A DNA stretch of 52,962 nucleotides. Source: an uncultured Burkholderiales bacterium (GTDB taxonomy: Bacteria > Pseudomonadota > Gammaproteobacteria > Burkholderiales > Burkholderiaceae_C). The DNA lies in assembly GCA_903820745.1 (NCBI GenBank), contig CAIJIT010000141.1, positions 1 through 52,962 of the forward strand, in the 5' to 3' direction. Every line of letters starts with the position of its first letter. Position 1 is the first letter of the stretch. Position numbers and translations under genes: made by a program. The notes below the pieces were generated by a model. That model was not told the DNA's origin, did no database searches, and saw nothing but the letters and a program-made list of their open reading frames with translations. Positions 44,022 through 52,823 of the stretch are shown piece by piece.

Positions 44022-44899
44022 GGGCGCTCGAATCGCGCTGGATCAGCGCCATGCCGATGCTGTTTGTCGGCTTGTGGAGTACCGGTTTCGTGACTGCAAG
44101 ATTGGGCATGCCGCATGCGCCCCCGATCGCTTTCCTCTTCATGCGTTTCGGCCTGTCCGCTGCCGGTTTTGCGATCTGGGTCTGGCTTGCCGACGCAACC
44201 TGGCCAAGTGGCATCCGCCAATGGTTGCATCTGTGCGTGTTGGGTCTGACGACTCAGGCGGCTTACCTGATCTGCGGTTGGGCCGCGATCAAACATGGCA
44301 TGGGTGTCGGAACGATGACCCTGCTGGTCGGTTTGCAGCCGCTGCTGACCGCCATGTGGATGGATCGCCAGAATTCGCAAACCATCGCCCGACTGGGTGG
44401 CCGGCAATGGGCCGGGCTGCTGCTGGGTTTTCTGGGTCTGTTGCTGGTGGTCAGTCACAAGCTCGGAAAGGGCGAACTCGGTCCTTTGAACCTGGGGCTG
44501 GGTGTGGCCGCCTTGCTGGCCATCAGCTTCGGTTCGATCTACCAGAAACGCTATGTAAAGAGCGCCGACGCCCGCACCGCGATGCTGATCCAGTTGCTGG
44601 TGGCATTTTTGGTCAGTGCACCGTTGGCGCTGCTCGAGACTGAGTCGATCATCTGGCACCGCGACCTCTTTATCGCATTGGGCTGGTCGGTTCTAGGGTT
44701 GACCATTGGCGCCAGTTCCTTGCTCTTCGTTCTTTTGCAGCGCGGTGTCGCGACCCAGGTGACCAGCCTGATGTACTTGATCCCGCCTTGTGCCGCCTTG
44801 CTGGCCTGGGCGCTGTTTGACGAGCCGATCGGGACGCTGGTGTGGCTCGGCATGGGTTTGAGCGCATTGGGCGTGTTCTGGGTCGTCAAACGCGTTTGA
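44018..44899 (+). CDS. DMT/EamA-family transporter
   Basis: The 293-residue protein has ten hydrophobic helices in two EamA repeats (about 10-135 and 150-290), as in RhaT/YdcZ-like metabolite exporters. FVGLWSTGFVTARLGMPHAPPIAFLFMRF is the usual first-repeat start and FDEPIGTLVWLGMGLSALGVFWV the last. The start is GTG 44018, overlapping the pgsA stop (GTGA), so it is translated with pgsA. The cargo is unknown; amino acids or small metabolites are common for the family. Confidence 0.9.
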   Translation: MRALESRWISAMPMLFVGLWSTGFVTARLGMPHAPPIAFLFMRFGLSAAGFAIWVWLADATWPSGIRQWLHLCVLGLTTQAAYLICGWAAIKHGMGVGTMTLLVGLQPLLTAMWMDRQNSQTIARLGGRQWAGLLLGFLGLLLVVSHKLGKGELGPLNLGLGVAALLAISFGSIYQKRYVKSADARTAMLIQLLVAFLVSAPLALLETESIIWHRDLFIALGWSVLGLTIGASSLLFVLLQRGVATQVTSLMYLIPPCAALLAWALFDEPIGTLVWLGMGLSALGVFWVVKRV

Positions 44900-45065
44900 G
44901 TGACAGCGAGGCTGCAACTTGTGGTGTCCCATTCCGGTCCTCGTTGGCGTCATCGGGCTTTCCCCATTCAGCGGCGCCAATGAATGCGCATAGAATCCGC
45001 TTCCCTTCATGCTTTGATCGAGCTGTGTCGGGATGGCCGATGCATAATTTTGATGGGAATTTCAA

Positions 45066-45338
45066 GTGAACAAGTCTGAACTGATCGAACATATCGCCAT
45101 CCAGGCTGACCTTTCCAAAGCTGCGGCTGGCCGCGCCTTGGAAGCGTTGATCGGCGGAATCGAGATCGGTCTGAAACAGAACGGGAACGTTTCTCTGGTA
45201 GGCTTCGGTACGTTCATTTTGTCCGAGCGCGAAGCCCGTACAGGGCGCAACCCGCGCACCGGCAACTCGATCCAGATCGCAGCCGCCAAAGTGCCCAAGT
45301 TTCGTCCCGGCAAGGCTCTGAAAGATGCAGTGAATTGA
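45066..45338 (+). CDS. hupB: DNA-binding protein HU
   Basis: The 90-residue histone-like protein begins [27 protein letters not shown] and has the DNA-embracing arm [12 protein letters not shown] with the intercalating proline (RNP). It compacts and bends DNA as a homo- or heterodimer. GTG 45066 is the start, preceded by GGGAATTTC. TAGAAT at 44991-44996 is a reasonable -10. Only 15 bp separate its stop from tRNA-Val, so both may be on one transcript ending at the hairpin near 45500. Confidence 0.95.
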   Translation: MNKSELIEHIAIQADLSKAAAGRALEALIGGIEIGLKQNGNVSLVGFGTFILSEREARTGRNPRTGNSIQIAAAKVPKFRPGKALKDAVN

Positions 45339-45353
45339 TTTCCGGAATTTCCC

Positions 45354-45429
45354 GGGTGCTTAGCTCAGTTGGTAGAGCATCGCCTTTACACGGCGCAGGT
45401 CGGCGGTTCGAGCCCGTCAGCACCCACCA
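45354..45429 (+). tRNA. tRNA-Val (anticodon TAC)
   Basis: The cloverleaf has acceptor GGGTGCT/AGCACCC, D arm GCTCAGTTGGTAGAGC, anticodon loop TTTACAC (anticodon TAC, reading GTN), T arm GTTCGAGCC, and an encoded CCA at the 3' end. The first anticodon-stem pair (T27-C43) is mismatched; the other four pairs are good. Confidence 0.95.
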
Positions 45430-45488
45430 ACAAGGGTCAGGCTTCTATGCCAACTCTGCTCTGGTGCTTGAGTTGCAGGTCCGACAAG

Positions 45489-45514
45489 CAAAGGCGAACC
45501 CAGGTTCGCCTTTG
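45489..45514 (+). terminator. Hairpin terminator after hupB-tRNA-Val
   Basis: CAAAGGCGAAC and GTTCGCCTTTG form a perfect 11-bp stem with loop CCAG. The T run that follows is short (TCGTATTTCC), so termination may be partial. It lies 60 bp past the tRNA and 49 bp before ppiD. Confidence 0.6.
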
Positions 45515-45562
45515 TCGTATTTCCTTTGACATCTGCCCGTCAACGCTTTCCTGAGGTTTTCG

Positions 45563-47470
45563 ATGTTTGAATTTGTCCGCACGCACAACCGTCTGTTTCA
45601 GTTCATCTTGCTGATTCTGATCCTGCCGTCCTTTGCGCTCGTCGGTATGCAGGGCTACAGCAGCTTCATGGATGGTTCGAATCCATCCGTTGCGACGGTT
45701 GACGGACGCAAGATCACCCAAGCCGAGTGGGATGGAGCGCACAAGGAGCAGATCGAGCGCTTGCGCCGGCAGATGCCCAATCTTGATGCCAAGCTTTTCG
45801 ACTCGCCCGAGATCAAACGCGAAGCCCTCGACACATTGGTTCGTGAGCGGGTCTTGCGCGCTACGGCTTCGGCTCAGCATCTGGTCATCAGCGACGAGCG
45901 CGTCCAGAGAACCTTCCTCAACGATCCGCAACTGGCTTTTCTGCGCAACGCCGATGGCAGCGTGAACAAGGCCGTATTGGCGGCGCAAGGCATGAACTCG
46001 CAGATGCTGATCGAGCGCTTGCGTCAGGACATGACCATGCAACAGGTTGTCGGCGCGGTCTCTGGTTCCGTGTTGGCAACCAGCGCCAACGCCGAGTTGG
46101 CGTTTGACGCCTTGCTGCAGCAGCGCGAAGTCCAGTTGCAGCGCTTCGACGCGAAGGATTTCGCCGCTCGCATCGAACCTGGCGAGGCCGAACTCGAAGC
46201 TTTCTACAAGGATTCAGCCAACAGCGCCCAGTTCCAACTGCCCGAGAGTGCACAGATCCAGTATCTGGTGCTCGACCTCGAGGCTTTGAAGAAGCAAGTG
46301 ACCTTCAACGACGACGATCTGCGCAAGTATTACGACGAAAACGCGGCTCGCTACACCGTGCCCGAAGAGCGCCGTGCCAGTCACATCCTCATCAAAGCCG
46401 ACAAGGCTGCGAGCGCGGCTGACAAGGCCAAGGCCAAGGCCCAAGCCGAAGAATTGCTTGCGCGGGCTCGAAAGAGCCCGGCCGGATTTGCCGATCTGGC
46501 ACGCAAGAACTCGCAGGACGATGGTTCGGCGCCAAGTGGCGGTGACCTCGACTTTTTCGGCCGTGGTGCGATGGTCAAGCCCTTCGAAGAAGCGGCTTTC
46601 AACCTAAAGCCAGGCGAAATCAGCAATGTGGTCGAGTCCGACTTTGGTTACCACGTCATCCAGTTAACCGGCGTCCGAGGTGGCAGCAAGAAGAATTTCG
46701 AGTTGGTGCGCAATGAAGTCGAACAGGAGGTTCGCAAGCAACTGGCCCAGAAACGCTTTGCGGAAATTGCGGAACTTTTCACCAATACCGTCTATGAGCA
46801 GTCCGACAGCCTGCAGCCCGCTGCCGATAAATTCAAACTGGCCTTGCAAAACGCTACCGTGCAGCGCACACCGGCGCCGGGTGCTGCCGGACCACTGGCT
46901 TCGGTCAAGTTGTTTGAAAGCCTGTTCAGCAGCGAAGCCTTGCGCAACAAACGCAATACTGAAGCGGTTGAAACGGCTGCAAACCAACTGACCGCTGCAC
47001 GAATCGTGCAGTACAGCCCAGCGCGCCTGCAGCCGCTCGCCGATGTGAAGACGAAGGTGCGCGAGCAACTGGTGCGCAAGCTTGCCACTGCACAGGCCGT
47101 CAAAGCCGGGCAGGACAGGCTCGCCGCGCTGAAAAAAGGCGAACTCAACGGGCTTGGTGAGCCGGTGATCTTGTCGAGGCCGCTGGCCCGTGATCTGCCG
47201 CGCAAGGTAGTCGAGGCGATCCTGGCTGCTGACGCCAGCAAGCTTCCTGCCGACGTTGGCGTCGATGCGGGTGCCGGCACTTATGTCGTGTCGCGTATCC
47301 TGAGGTTGCTGCCGCGCGATCCCGCCGTCATCGATGAAAAGCGTGCGGCACAGCAATATGCCCAAGCCTGGTCCAATGCCGAAACCCTAGCCTATTACGA
47401 AGCCTTGAAAACGCGCTTCAAAGCCGTCGTCAAAGCACCCCAGGCTGCAGTCTCCAGCGCTGCACCCTGA
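45563..47470 (+). CDS. ppiD: Periplasmic peptidyl-prolyl isomerase/chaperone PpiD
   Basis: The 635-residue protein is anchored by one N-terminal TM helix ([19 protein letters not shown], about 11-29). A SurA_N chaperone domain (about 30-230), a parvulin domain (about 260-360, with [35 protein letters not shown] and [10 protein letters not shown]) and a C-terminal SurA_N_3-like region follow. It assists folding of proteins emerging from SecYEG. GAGG 6 bases before the ATG supports the start. The hupB-ppiD order is a standard proteobacterial arrangement; here tRNA-Val lies between them. Confidence 0.94.
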   Translation: MFEFVRTHNRLFQFILLILILPSFALVGMQGYSSFMDGSNPSVATVDGRKITQAEWDGAHKEQIERLRRQMPNLDAKLFDSPEIKREALDTLVRERVLRATASAQHLVISDERVQRTFLNDPQLAFLRNADGSVNKAVLAAQGMNSQMLIERLRQDMTMQQVVGAVSGSVLATSANAELAFDALLQQREVQLQRFDAKDFAARIEPGEAELEAFYKDSANSAQFQLPESAQIQYLVLDLEALKKQVTFNDDDLRKYYDENAARYTVPEERRASHILIKADKAASAADKAKAKAQAEELLARARKSPAGFADLARKNSQDDGSAPSGGDLDFFGRGAMVKPFEEAAFNLKPGEISNVVESDFGYHVIQLTGVRGGSKKNFELVRNEVEQEVRKQLAQKRFAEIAELFTNTVYEQSDSLQPAADKFKLALQNATVQRTPAPGAAGPLASVKLFESLFSSEALRNKRNTEAVETAANQLTAARIVQYSPARLQPLADVKTKVREQLVRKLATAQAVKAGQDRLAALKKGELNGLGEPVILSRPLARDLPRKVVEAILAADASKLPADVGVDAGAGTYVVSRILRLLPRDPAVIDEKRAAQQYAQAWSNAETLAYYEALKTRFKAVVKAPQAAVSSAAP

Positions 47471-47510
47471 CATCTGGTTCGCGCAGCAAGGCATGCGCGA
47501 ACGCTGTCAG
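47467..47510. other. Two-tier hairpin overlapping the ppiD stop codon
   Basis: Outer arms CTGACA and TGTCAG and a perfect inner 9-bp stem GTTCGCGCA/TGCGCGAAC with an 8-base loop surround and include the ppiD stop. No T run follows, so it is not a typical intrinsic terminator. It might stabilise the 3' end of the mRNA or block exonucleases. Confidence 0.55.
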
Positions 47511-47581
47511 GCAAGATTTGCTGAAAGCGACTTGATGACTGGATCCTGCTGAAATTTTCACGTTACAATGCAAGGCTCAGC

Positions 47582-47658
47582 GGTGGTTGTAGCTCAGTTG
47601 GTAGAGTCCAGGATTGTGATTCCTGTTGTCGTGGGTTCGAGCCCCATCAGCCACCCCA
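47582..47658 (+). tRNA. tRNA-His (anticodon GTG)
   Basis: The gene encodes the extra G-1 opposite C73, the mark of tRNA-His. It has acceptor GTGGTTG/CAGCCAC, D arm GCTCAGTTGGTAGAGT, anticodon loop TTGTGAT (GTG), T arm GGTTCGAGCCCC and an encoded CCA. A TACAAT -10-like element is at 47564-47569. Decayed insertion sequences begin within 400 bp downstream, suggesting that this tRNA marks an integration hotspot. Confidence 0.95.
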
Positions 47659-47678
47659 AGAAACGTTAATGAAATCAG

Positions 47679-47710
47679 GCACTTACCGGAAGCGGCTAGG
47701 TGCTTTTTTT
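47679..47710 (+). terminator. Terminator after tRNA-His
   Basis: GCACTTACCG pairs imperfectly with CGGCTAGGTGC across GAAG and is followed by seven T's. It lies about 20 bp after the tRNA. Confidence 0.7.
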
Positions 47711-47730
47711 CTGTTTGCTCGTGTTTGGTT

Positions 47731-47757
47731 GTTGCCTGTAGGCAATCTGTAGGCAAC
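47731..47757. repeat. Short direct/inverted repeat cluster downstream of tRNA-His
   Basis: Two copies of TGTAGGCAA lie 11 bp apart, and GTTGCCT (47731-47737) with AGGCAAC (47751-47757) form inverted arms. Small symmetrical clusters next to a tRNA can be relics of recombination sites. No integrase or second att-like copy is seen in the window. From here to about 48033 I find no gene. Confidence 0.4.
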
Positions 47758-48033
47758 TTGCCCAGATGCAGCGCCAGCAGAAACCACATCTCCACCAAAG
47801 TAGGCACGGATGCCGACGCGTGCGAACGTATTGCGAAGGGGGAAGGTAACCCTTCTAGCGGTACAGGTTCACACTGATGCTCCAGCCAGCGCTGCGTCGT
47901 TCTGGTTGGATACACAACAGGCATCGCTTCTGGCGACTAGCAAATGCTGACCCTCAAAGAATCCGGTTTGTACGTCGCTTTCTCAGCAGTCGTCGTCCAC
48001 ACCCACACCGCCATTCAGATCAAAAGCAAGGGT

Positions 48034-48186
48034 AAAGCGCTGACCGTGAAGCCTCTCAACCTTTAGTGAACCGAATAGAGTCTCGCTGCGGGCGTCATTC
48101 CAGCGATCTCCCTTGCGACTCATCGAACTCGCGATGCCGTACTCTTTAAGCACATCGCGAAGGTCGTTGCTGGCGTATTGGGCGGA
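48034..48186 (-). pseudogene. IS3-family transposase (OrfB) fragment
   Basis: On the minus strand, one frame encodes about 51 residues from the C-terminal half of an IS3-type DDE transposase. YASNDLRDVLKEYGIASSMS matches the segment after the second catalytic aspartate. The following SRKGDRWNDARSETLFGSLK corresponds to the usual SRKG-x-C/P-x-DNA-x-x-E-S-F-x-x-x-LK with the final glutamate. Sequence on both sides diverges, no start or ends are present, and the DNA is a deletion remnant. Confidence 0.75.
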
Positions 48187-48248
48187 TTCAACTGGTCGTC
48201 GCGTGGTCGGCGTCAACTACCTTGGCCGGTTCGAGTCGGGGAATGGTT

Positions 48249-48436
48249 GTAAGCGCTCCATAAACCCCATCCTTGGCAGGCGGCCTGATCGGCGGTCTAC
48301 TCGGTCAGATGGAAATTCCAAGGCAGCAAGGCTTCGAAGTCGTCAGCGGTTCGTGCGGTGGGCAGGCCGTCAAGCGCTCGTTTGAGCCAGAGATAGGGCT
48401 CGATGCGATCGTGGATTTCACATTCAATTTTGGTGG
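48249..48436 (-). mobile_element. IS66-family remnant: terminal repeat plus transposase C-terminus
   Basis: Read on the minus strand, a frame ends at TAG (48297-48299) with IEPYLWLKRALDGLPTARTA and then the DDFEALLPWN motif that typically ends IS66 TnpC proteins. About 40 bp further, GTAAGCG at 48249-48255 matches the characteristic tip of IS66 inverted repeats. The similarity stops near 48436, so only one end of the element survives. TnpA, TnpB and most of TnpC are missing. Confidence 0.7.
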
Positions 48437-48795
48437 GGGACGGCTTCAGACTTCAACGCTGCGGCGGCGGGTCAATCAACGGGACTGGCTAGCGTGAGCG
48501 GCGGAACTCAGAAGATGGATCTACAGTGCCGGAAAGGTATTGCCAGGTCTGGTGGCAAGGCGGAGGGCCGAGTCGGCGCTGCTGTGTGAGCTTTTTCCAG
48601 AAATAAAGGTACGTCAATGACGTTCACGATTGCATTGAGATCGCTGACCGGTCAAGCTATTAACGTCCGCCAGGCTTCGAGTCGCATCGTCTACACTCGC
48701 TTTCATGAATCTATTTGAGTCCCGATCCATCTTTTTGTCGGGTGGAGGACTCATGGAATGTGACATAAATCGATTTCCAATCGCTCCAAGTCCAT
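48437..48795. other. Intergenic stretch between IS66 remnant and LysR gene
   Basis: No convincing coding frame is seen in these roughly 360 bp. A hypothetical frame from 48705 overlaps the LysR gene out of phase and looks like a shadow. The region should contain the LysR promoter and includes the left arm of the inverted repeat at 48759-48767. Confidence 0.5.
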
Positions 48796-48803
48796 ATGTC
48801 ACA
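48759..48803. promoter_or_regulatory. Inverted repeat overlapping LysR start, possible autoregulatory site
   Basis: TGTGACATA (48759-48767) and its exact inverse TATGTCACA (48795-48803) are 36 bp apart centre to centre, about 3.4 helical turns. The right arm covers the ATG of the LysR gene. Two half-sites at such spacing could bind a LysR tetramer or another dimeric regulator. The role is inferred only from symmetry. Confidence 0.4.
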
Positions 48804-49710
48804 GCTTGCCGGCCTCCGCTATTTCCACCATGTATCAAAGTTAGGTTCTGTCCGGGCGGCGGCACTTGCGCTGCACATTTCCCCGTCGGCCGTAAGCCGG
48901 ATGATTGCGAAGCTGGAGCACGAATACGATACGGAGCTCTTCGAGCGGAGGAAGCATGGTGTAAGGCTCACCGAGGCTGGGGAACTGCTGGCAGCACAAC
49001 TGGAGTCGGTGTTTCTTCAACTGCGAGACGTTCGCAGCCAGATCGACGAACTGCGCGGCCTTCGACGCGGTGAGGTCAGGCTGTACTGTATCGAAGGTAT
49101 CGTCAGCGACGTCGTACCGTCGTTCCTCGCGGCCCTGCACCGGAAACATCCTGAGATCTCCTTCATCGTCCATGCAGTAGGGTCGGACCGGATAGCCGAG
49201 GCAATCGCCCGGGACGAGGCTGATGTCGGGATAACCTTCAACATGCGACGGCGCCCGGACCTTACAGTGGTGGCATCGCACCAAGAACCGCTGTGTGCGG
49301 CGGTCGCGCCTAGCCATGCCGCCGCCCGACTTGGGAGGGTGTCTCTAAAGAGCCTGATGCAGTACCGCATCGCGATGCCCGATCAGTCCTTCGGAGTGCG
49401 GCGGCTTCTCGATGGAGCTCTGGAATCAATGCGGCTCACCCCGGCCTTGCTCCTCACCACAAACTCGATCGAACTGACACGAGGGATGGCACGCTCGGGT
49501 GAGGCTATCACCTTCATGCCCTCTTTCGCCGCGAGCCGCGAGTTAGCCTCCGGTGATTTGATCGCGCTCGAGATCCAGGAGCAGAAGATGTTGATGGGCA
49601 GGCTGGACGTCTGCATCCGCAAGGGAAGGAATCTTTCCGCCGCCGCCGCGGAGCTCGTAGAAGTTATTCGAAGCGCCCTCGGCGGGCTCAAGCCCGTTTC
49701 CAGACCGTAA
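48796..49710 (+). CDS. LysR-family transcriptional regulator
   Basis: The 304-residue protein has the N-terminal winged HTH (LRYFHHVSKLGSVRAAALALHISPSAVSRMIAKLEHEYDTELFERR, 7-52) and a LysR substrate domain with GEVRLYCIEGIVSDVVPSFL from about 91. It sits upstream of, and in the same direction as, the RidA-hydrolase-ABC genes, an arrangement less common than divergence. It probably controls them in response to the pathway substrate. The ribosome site is weak. It marks the start of a second catabolic module after the IS remnants. Confidence 0.9.
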   Translation: MSQLAGLRYFHHVSKLGSVRAAALALHISPSAVSRMIAKLEHEYDTELFERRKHGVRLTEAGELLAAQLESVFLQLRDVRSQIDELRGLRRGEVRLYCIEGIVSDVVPSFLAALHRKHPEISFIVHAVGSDRIAEAIARDEADVGITFNMRRRPDLTVVASHQEPLCAAVAPSHAAARLGRVSLKSLMQYRIAMPDQSFGVRRLLDGALESMRLTPALLLTTNSIELTRGMARSGEAITFMPSFAASRELASGDLIALEIQEQKMLMGRLDVCIRKGRNLSAAAAELVEVIRSALGGLKPVSRP

Positions 49711-49720
49711 CGACCGGACC

Positions 49721-49741
49721 GTGTTGCCTTTTCGGCAACAC
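49721..49741. other. Perfect hairpin after the LysR gene
   Basis: GTGTTGCC-TTTTC-GGCAACAC is an 8-bp perfect stem with a 5-base loop, 11 bp past the LysR stop and upstream of the ridA promoter. It lacks a following T run. It could be a weak terminator, or an operator for the LysR protein or another factor. Confidence 0.45.
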
Positions 49742-49760
49742 CCAGTAGCCCAAATTCTTG

Positions 49761-49789
49761 TTTACCGTGTCGTCGATTGCGACCATACT
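49761..49789 (+). promoter_or_regulatory. Possible promoter of the RidA/hydrolase/ABC operon
   Basis: TTTACC (49761-49766) and CATACT (49784-49789) are spaced by 17 bp, each matching 4 of 6 consensus positions, and lie 28 bp before the RidA start. An activator, presumably the LysR protein, could aid this moderate promoter. Confidence 0.45.
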
Positions 49790-49817
49790 GCGGCGCATCA
49801 ATGCAGGAGACACGAAA

Positions 49818-50198
49818 ATGGCACGCAAGGTCATCCTTCCCCAGGGCTCACCACCCCCGCTGGCTCCGTATTCGCCCGGAATCAGCGTCGATAACGTCCT
49901 CTATGTATCAGGGATGCTCTCGATGGATGCCACGGGCGCGACGGTGGGCGTTGGCGACATCAAGGCACAGACTCGGCAGGTACTGGAATCAATTCGGTCG
50001 GTAATTGAGGCGGCTGGCGGCACGATGGCGCAGGTGGCTCACAACATGATTTTTCTTAAAGATCTCGACGACTACAAGGCCATGAATGAAGTCTACAAAC
50101 AGTACTTCCCAAGTAGCCCGCCAGCTCGTTTCTGCATTCGCGCCGACCTGGTGAAGTCCGAATTTCTGGTCGAGATCAGCTCGATCGCACATCTTTAG
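49818..50198 (+). CDS. RidA/RutC-like imine-enamine deaminase family protein
   Basis: The 126-residue YjgF/RidA-fold protein starts MARKVILPQGSPPPLAPYSPGISVDNVLYVSG and has the arginine of the C-terminal motif PARFCIRADL that binds the substrate carboxylate in RidA. Family members hydrolyse reactive enamines and imines or act in pathways such as pyrimidine breakdown (RutC). The neighbouring RutD-like hydrolase supports a Rut-type pairing, but no RutA or RutB is in the window. AGGAGA upstream selects ATG 49818. It is the first gene of a tightly spaced run. Confidence 0.88.
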   Translation: MARKVILPQGSPPPLAPYSPGISVDNVLYVSGMLSMDATGATVGVGDIKAQTRQVLESIRSVIEAAGGTMAQVAHNMIFLKDLDDYKAMNEVYKQYFPSSPPARFCIRADLVKSEFLVEISSIAHL

Positions 50199-50209
50199 GC
50201 GGCGCGGCC

Positions 50210-51007
50210 ATGTCTCTTGCACCAATCGGCGACTGCGACATTCACTACGAGATTCATGGTGACGGCAGCGAAACCGTGCTGCTCGTCGCGGGACTTGGCG
50301 GAGTTGCCAGTTACTGGAACCCGAACCTATCCGCGTTCAGCAAAAAGTATCGGACGGTGCTTCACGACCATCGCGGTACCGGGCGGAGCACGCATTCAAG
50401 GATAACGTACTCGATCGAACAGATGGCGGACGACCTCGTACGCCTAATGGATCACTTGAAGATCGAGCGCGCGCATCTGGTGGGACATTCAACGGGCGGC
50501 GCGATGGGACAGGTCATTGCTGTGAAGCACCCAGACCGCCTGAAGAGCATGGTCCTGTATGCAACCTGGATCAAATCCGATCCGTTCATGCGGCGGGTGA
50601 TGGAAGCTCGCAAGACACTGCTCCTTGCGTCCGGTGCCGCCGCATACGCCCGGGCAACGCCGGTATTCCTATACCCTGACTGGTGGATTAATGAGAACGA
50701 AGAACTTCTGCAGGAGCGTGAGGCGCGGTCCATCCCGTCTTTCCCGCCCGCAGAGATCGCCGCCAGCCGTGTCGATGCCGTAGTGGCCTTCGATCGCACC
50801 GCAGATCTAGGCAGAATCCGAGTGCCAAGCTTGGTATTGTGTGCAAAGGATGACTTTCTCACGCCGGCATATTGCTCGGAGCAACTCAAAGAGGCCATTC
50901 CCGGCTCAGTTCTGAAGTTTATTGAGCGTGGCGGTCACGCGTGCTCTGAAACTGCTCCTGACGAATTCAATGCGATCGTCTTCAACTTCATTGACGCGCA
51001 TCGGTAG
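50210..51007 (+). CDS. Alpha/beta hydrolase, RutD-like
   Basis: The 265-residue hydrolase has the HG-loop-like GLGGVASYWNPNL, DHRGTGRST, and the nucleophile elbow GHSTGGAMG with the catalytic serine. The acid is probably an aspartate in CAKDDFLTP and the base the histidine of ERGGHACSE. The GLGG-x-x-x-YW and RGTG pattern resembles RutD, which acts on aminoacrylate or related intermediates in uracil breakdown. It starts 11 bp after the RidA gene and its stop overlaps the permease start. Other small-acid hydrolases of meta pathways share this outline, so the substrate is uncertain. Confidence 0.85.
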   Translation: MSLAPIGDCDIHYEIHGDGSETVLLVAGLGGVASYWNPNLSAFSKKYRTVLHDHRGTGRSTHSRITYSIEQMADDLVRLMDHLKIERAHLVGHSTGGAMGQVIAVKHPDRLKSMVLYATWIKSDPFMRRVMEARKTLLLASGAAAYARATPVFLYPDWWINENEELLQEREARSIPSFPPAEIAASRVDAVVAFDRTADLGRIRVPSLVLCAKDDFLTPAYCSEQLKEAIPGSVLKFIERGGHACSETAPDEFNAIVFNFIDAHR

Positions 51008-51882
51008 TGGAAATGCTGCTTCAACTGCTCGTTTCAGGGTTGGCGGTGGGGAGCATTTATGCTCTTCTCGGGCTCGCGCTGGTACTGATTCACAAGGCTA
51101 CCGATGTGGTGAACTTTGCCCAGGGCGAGATGGCGATGCTGCTTACCTTTGTTGCGTTCGTGCTCGTCACGAAGGTCGGCGTTCCGCTGCCCCTGATGTT
51201 CCTGCTTGCAATGCCAATTGGCGGCCTATTCGGCGCATTTCTGCAGCGTTGGGTGATCCGACCTACCTCCGGCGGTCCAAGGATCAACGCACTGATCGTC
51301 ACGATCGGCCTTTGGATTGTTCTGCATCACACGGCAGGCTGGGTCTGGGGCTACGACCCGTATCGATTTCCGTCGCTTTTCCCGAGCGCGCCCGTGGATA
51401 TCGCAGGCGCTCGGCTTTCGGCTAGCAGTCTCGGTGTGCTAGGTGTGTCGCTGTTGGTGATGGGCGGACTCTATATATTTTTTGAGTACACCAGGGAAGG
51501 GACGGCCATGCGGGCCTCGAGCATGAATTCGATGGCAGCCCAGCTCATGGGAGTTCGGGTGCAACGAGTTGCAATGATTGCTTGGGCTCTCGCGGGTGCT
51601 ATCTCGATGATCTGCGGCATGCTCGTGGCGCCCCTCACGTTTCTCGATTTTGAGATGATGGTTACGGTGCTACTTAGCGCATTCGCTGGCGCTGTACTGG
51701 GCGGCTTCAACAGCTTGCCCGGAACGGTTCTCGGCTGCTTGCTGATCGGACTCGTGCAGAATTTGCTTGGCGCGTACGTATCCTCGGCCTTTAAGGAGGC
51801 GGCCGCCTTCCTCATCATCGTAGGGGTGCTCATGTTTCAGCCGCAGGGCATCTTCACCCGCGCGACGGTGAGGAAGGTATGA
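51007..51882 (+). CDS. Branched-chain-type ABC permease, LivH-like (second importer)
   Basis: The 291-residue permease has about eight TM segments, starting LLQLLVSGLAVGSIYALLGLAL. The coupling loop is AMRASSMNSMAAQLMGV and the end LMFQPQGIF is typical of LivH. GTG 51007 overlaps the hydrolase stop (TAGTG); ATG 51013 is possible. It belongs to a second importer distinct from that at 9.9-14.3 kb. No substrate-binding protein appears upstream, so that gene must lie beyond the window or elsewhere. Confidence 0.9.
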   Translation: MEMLLQLLVSGLAVGSIYALLGLALVLIHKATDVVNFAQGEMAMLLTFVAFVLVTKVGVPLPLMFLLAMPIGGLFGAFLQRWVIRPTSGGPRINALIVTIGLWIVLHHTAGWVWGYDPYRFPSLFPSAPVDIAGARLSASSLGVLGVSLLVMGGLYIFFEYTREGTAMRASSMNSMAAQLMGVRVQRVAMIAWALAGAISMICGMLVAPLTFLDFEMMVTVLLSAFAGAVLGGFNSLPGTVLGCLLIGLVQNLLGAYVSSAFKEAAAFLIIVGVLMFQPQGIFTRATVRKV

Positions 51883-52823
51883 ACGGCGGACGCCCGTGGG
51901 CCGTGCCCCTGCTCGTGGTGGCTATCGGGCTCGTGCTACCAAACTTTTTCGGGCAATACGGCAATTTTATCTTCGCCTCGATCCTTATCTATTCGCTTGT
52001 TGCGCTCAGCCTGACAATACTGATTGGATATGGAGGTCAGATTTCCATCGGCCATGCTGGATTCTGGGCGCTCGGTGCGTACGGATCGGCGCTCGTGGTC
52101 ACAAAGCTCGGCGCTCCTTTCGCTCTAGGTGTTCTATCGGGCGGGGTAATCGCGGCGTCTTTCGGGGCGATTGTGGCGCTGCCTGCTCTGCGCGTTCAGG
52201 GCCACTATCTAGCGATCGCGACACTGGCATTCGCGCTCGTCGTCCAGCAGGTGCTATTTGAGTGGGAGTCGCTGACCGGCGGCCGTTCTGGACTGTCGGT
52301 GCCGCGCCCGTCAATTGCCGGCTACGAGTTTGCGAGCGACTACGCCTACAACTACTTGCTGCTTGGAATTGTCATCCTGCTTGCATGGATTTCCGAGAAC
52401 TTCCGAAAGTCGCACTCCGGGCGTGCGCTCATCGCACTGAGGATGAGCCCTATCGCGGCTCAAACTGCTGGCGTCAGCCGGCCTCGACACATAATCCTTT
52501 GTTTTGTACTAAGCGCGTTTTTGACTGGGATCTCGGGCGGTCTATATGCCCACCTCATCGGCTTTCTTAGCACGGATGCCTTCACCCTGACAACTTCGCT
52601 CGCATTTCTGACGATGGCGGTAATCGGTGGTGTTCGCTCGTACTTAGGCGCTGTGCTCGGCGCCATTTATCTGACGCTCGCGCCCGAGGTGTTCCGCCAG
52701 CTCAAAGATGCTGAGATGGTGGTGTACGGCACCTCGCTGATTCTGTGCCTTGCTTTCTTGCCTAGTGGTTTGGTGTCTCTGCCCGAGCGACTGTCGACGC
52801 TTAGGCGCCGGGGGCGCCTATGA
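51879..52823 (+). CDS. Branched-chain-type ABC permease, LivM-like (second importer)
   Basis: The 314-residue membrane protein overlaps the LivH-like gene by ATGA. It shows the LivM motifs [34 protein letters not shown] in the first third, [14 protein letters not shown] as the ATPase-contact loop, and [15 protein letters not shown] at the end. It forms the permease pair with the preceding product and is followed by an overlapping ATPase gene. Confidence 0.92.
   Translation: MNGGRPWAVPLLVVAIGLVLPNFFGQYGNFIFASILIYSLVALSLTILIGYGGQISIGHAGFWALGAYGSALVVTKLGAPFALGVLSGGVIAASFGAIVALPALRVQGHYLAIATLAFALVVQQVLFEWESLTGGRSGLSVPRPSIAGYEFASDYAYNYLLLGIVILLAWISENFRKSHSGRALIALRMSPIAAQTAGVSRPRHIILCFVLSAFLTGISGGLYAHLIGFLSTDAFTLTTSLAFLTMAVIGGVRSYLGAVLGAIYLTLAPEVFRQLKDAEMVVYGTSLILCLAFLPSGLVSLPERLSTLRRRGRL

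Noticed and set aside
47577-47924. 115-codon minus-strand ORF over tRNA-His
   Set aside because: Its C-terminal part (GARTHDNRNHNPGLYQLSYNHR-type) is the translation of the tRNA antisense strand, a known source of false hypothetical proteins.
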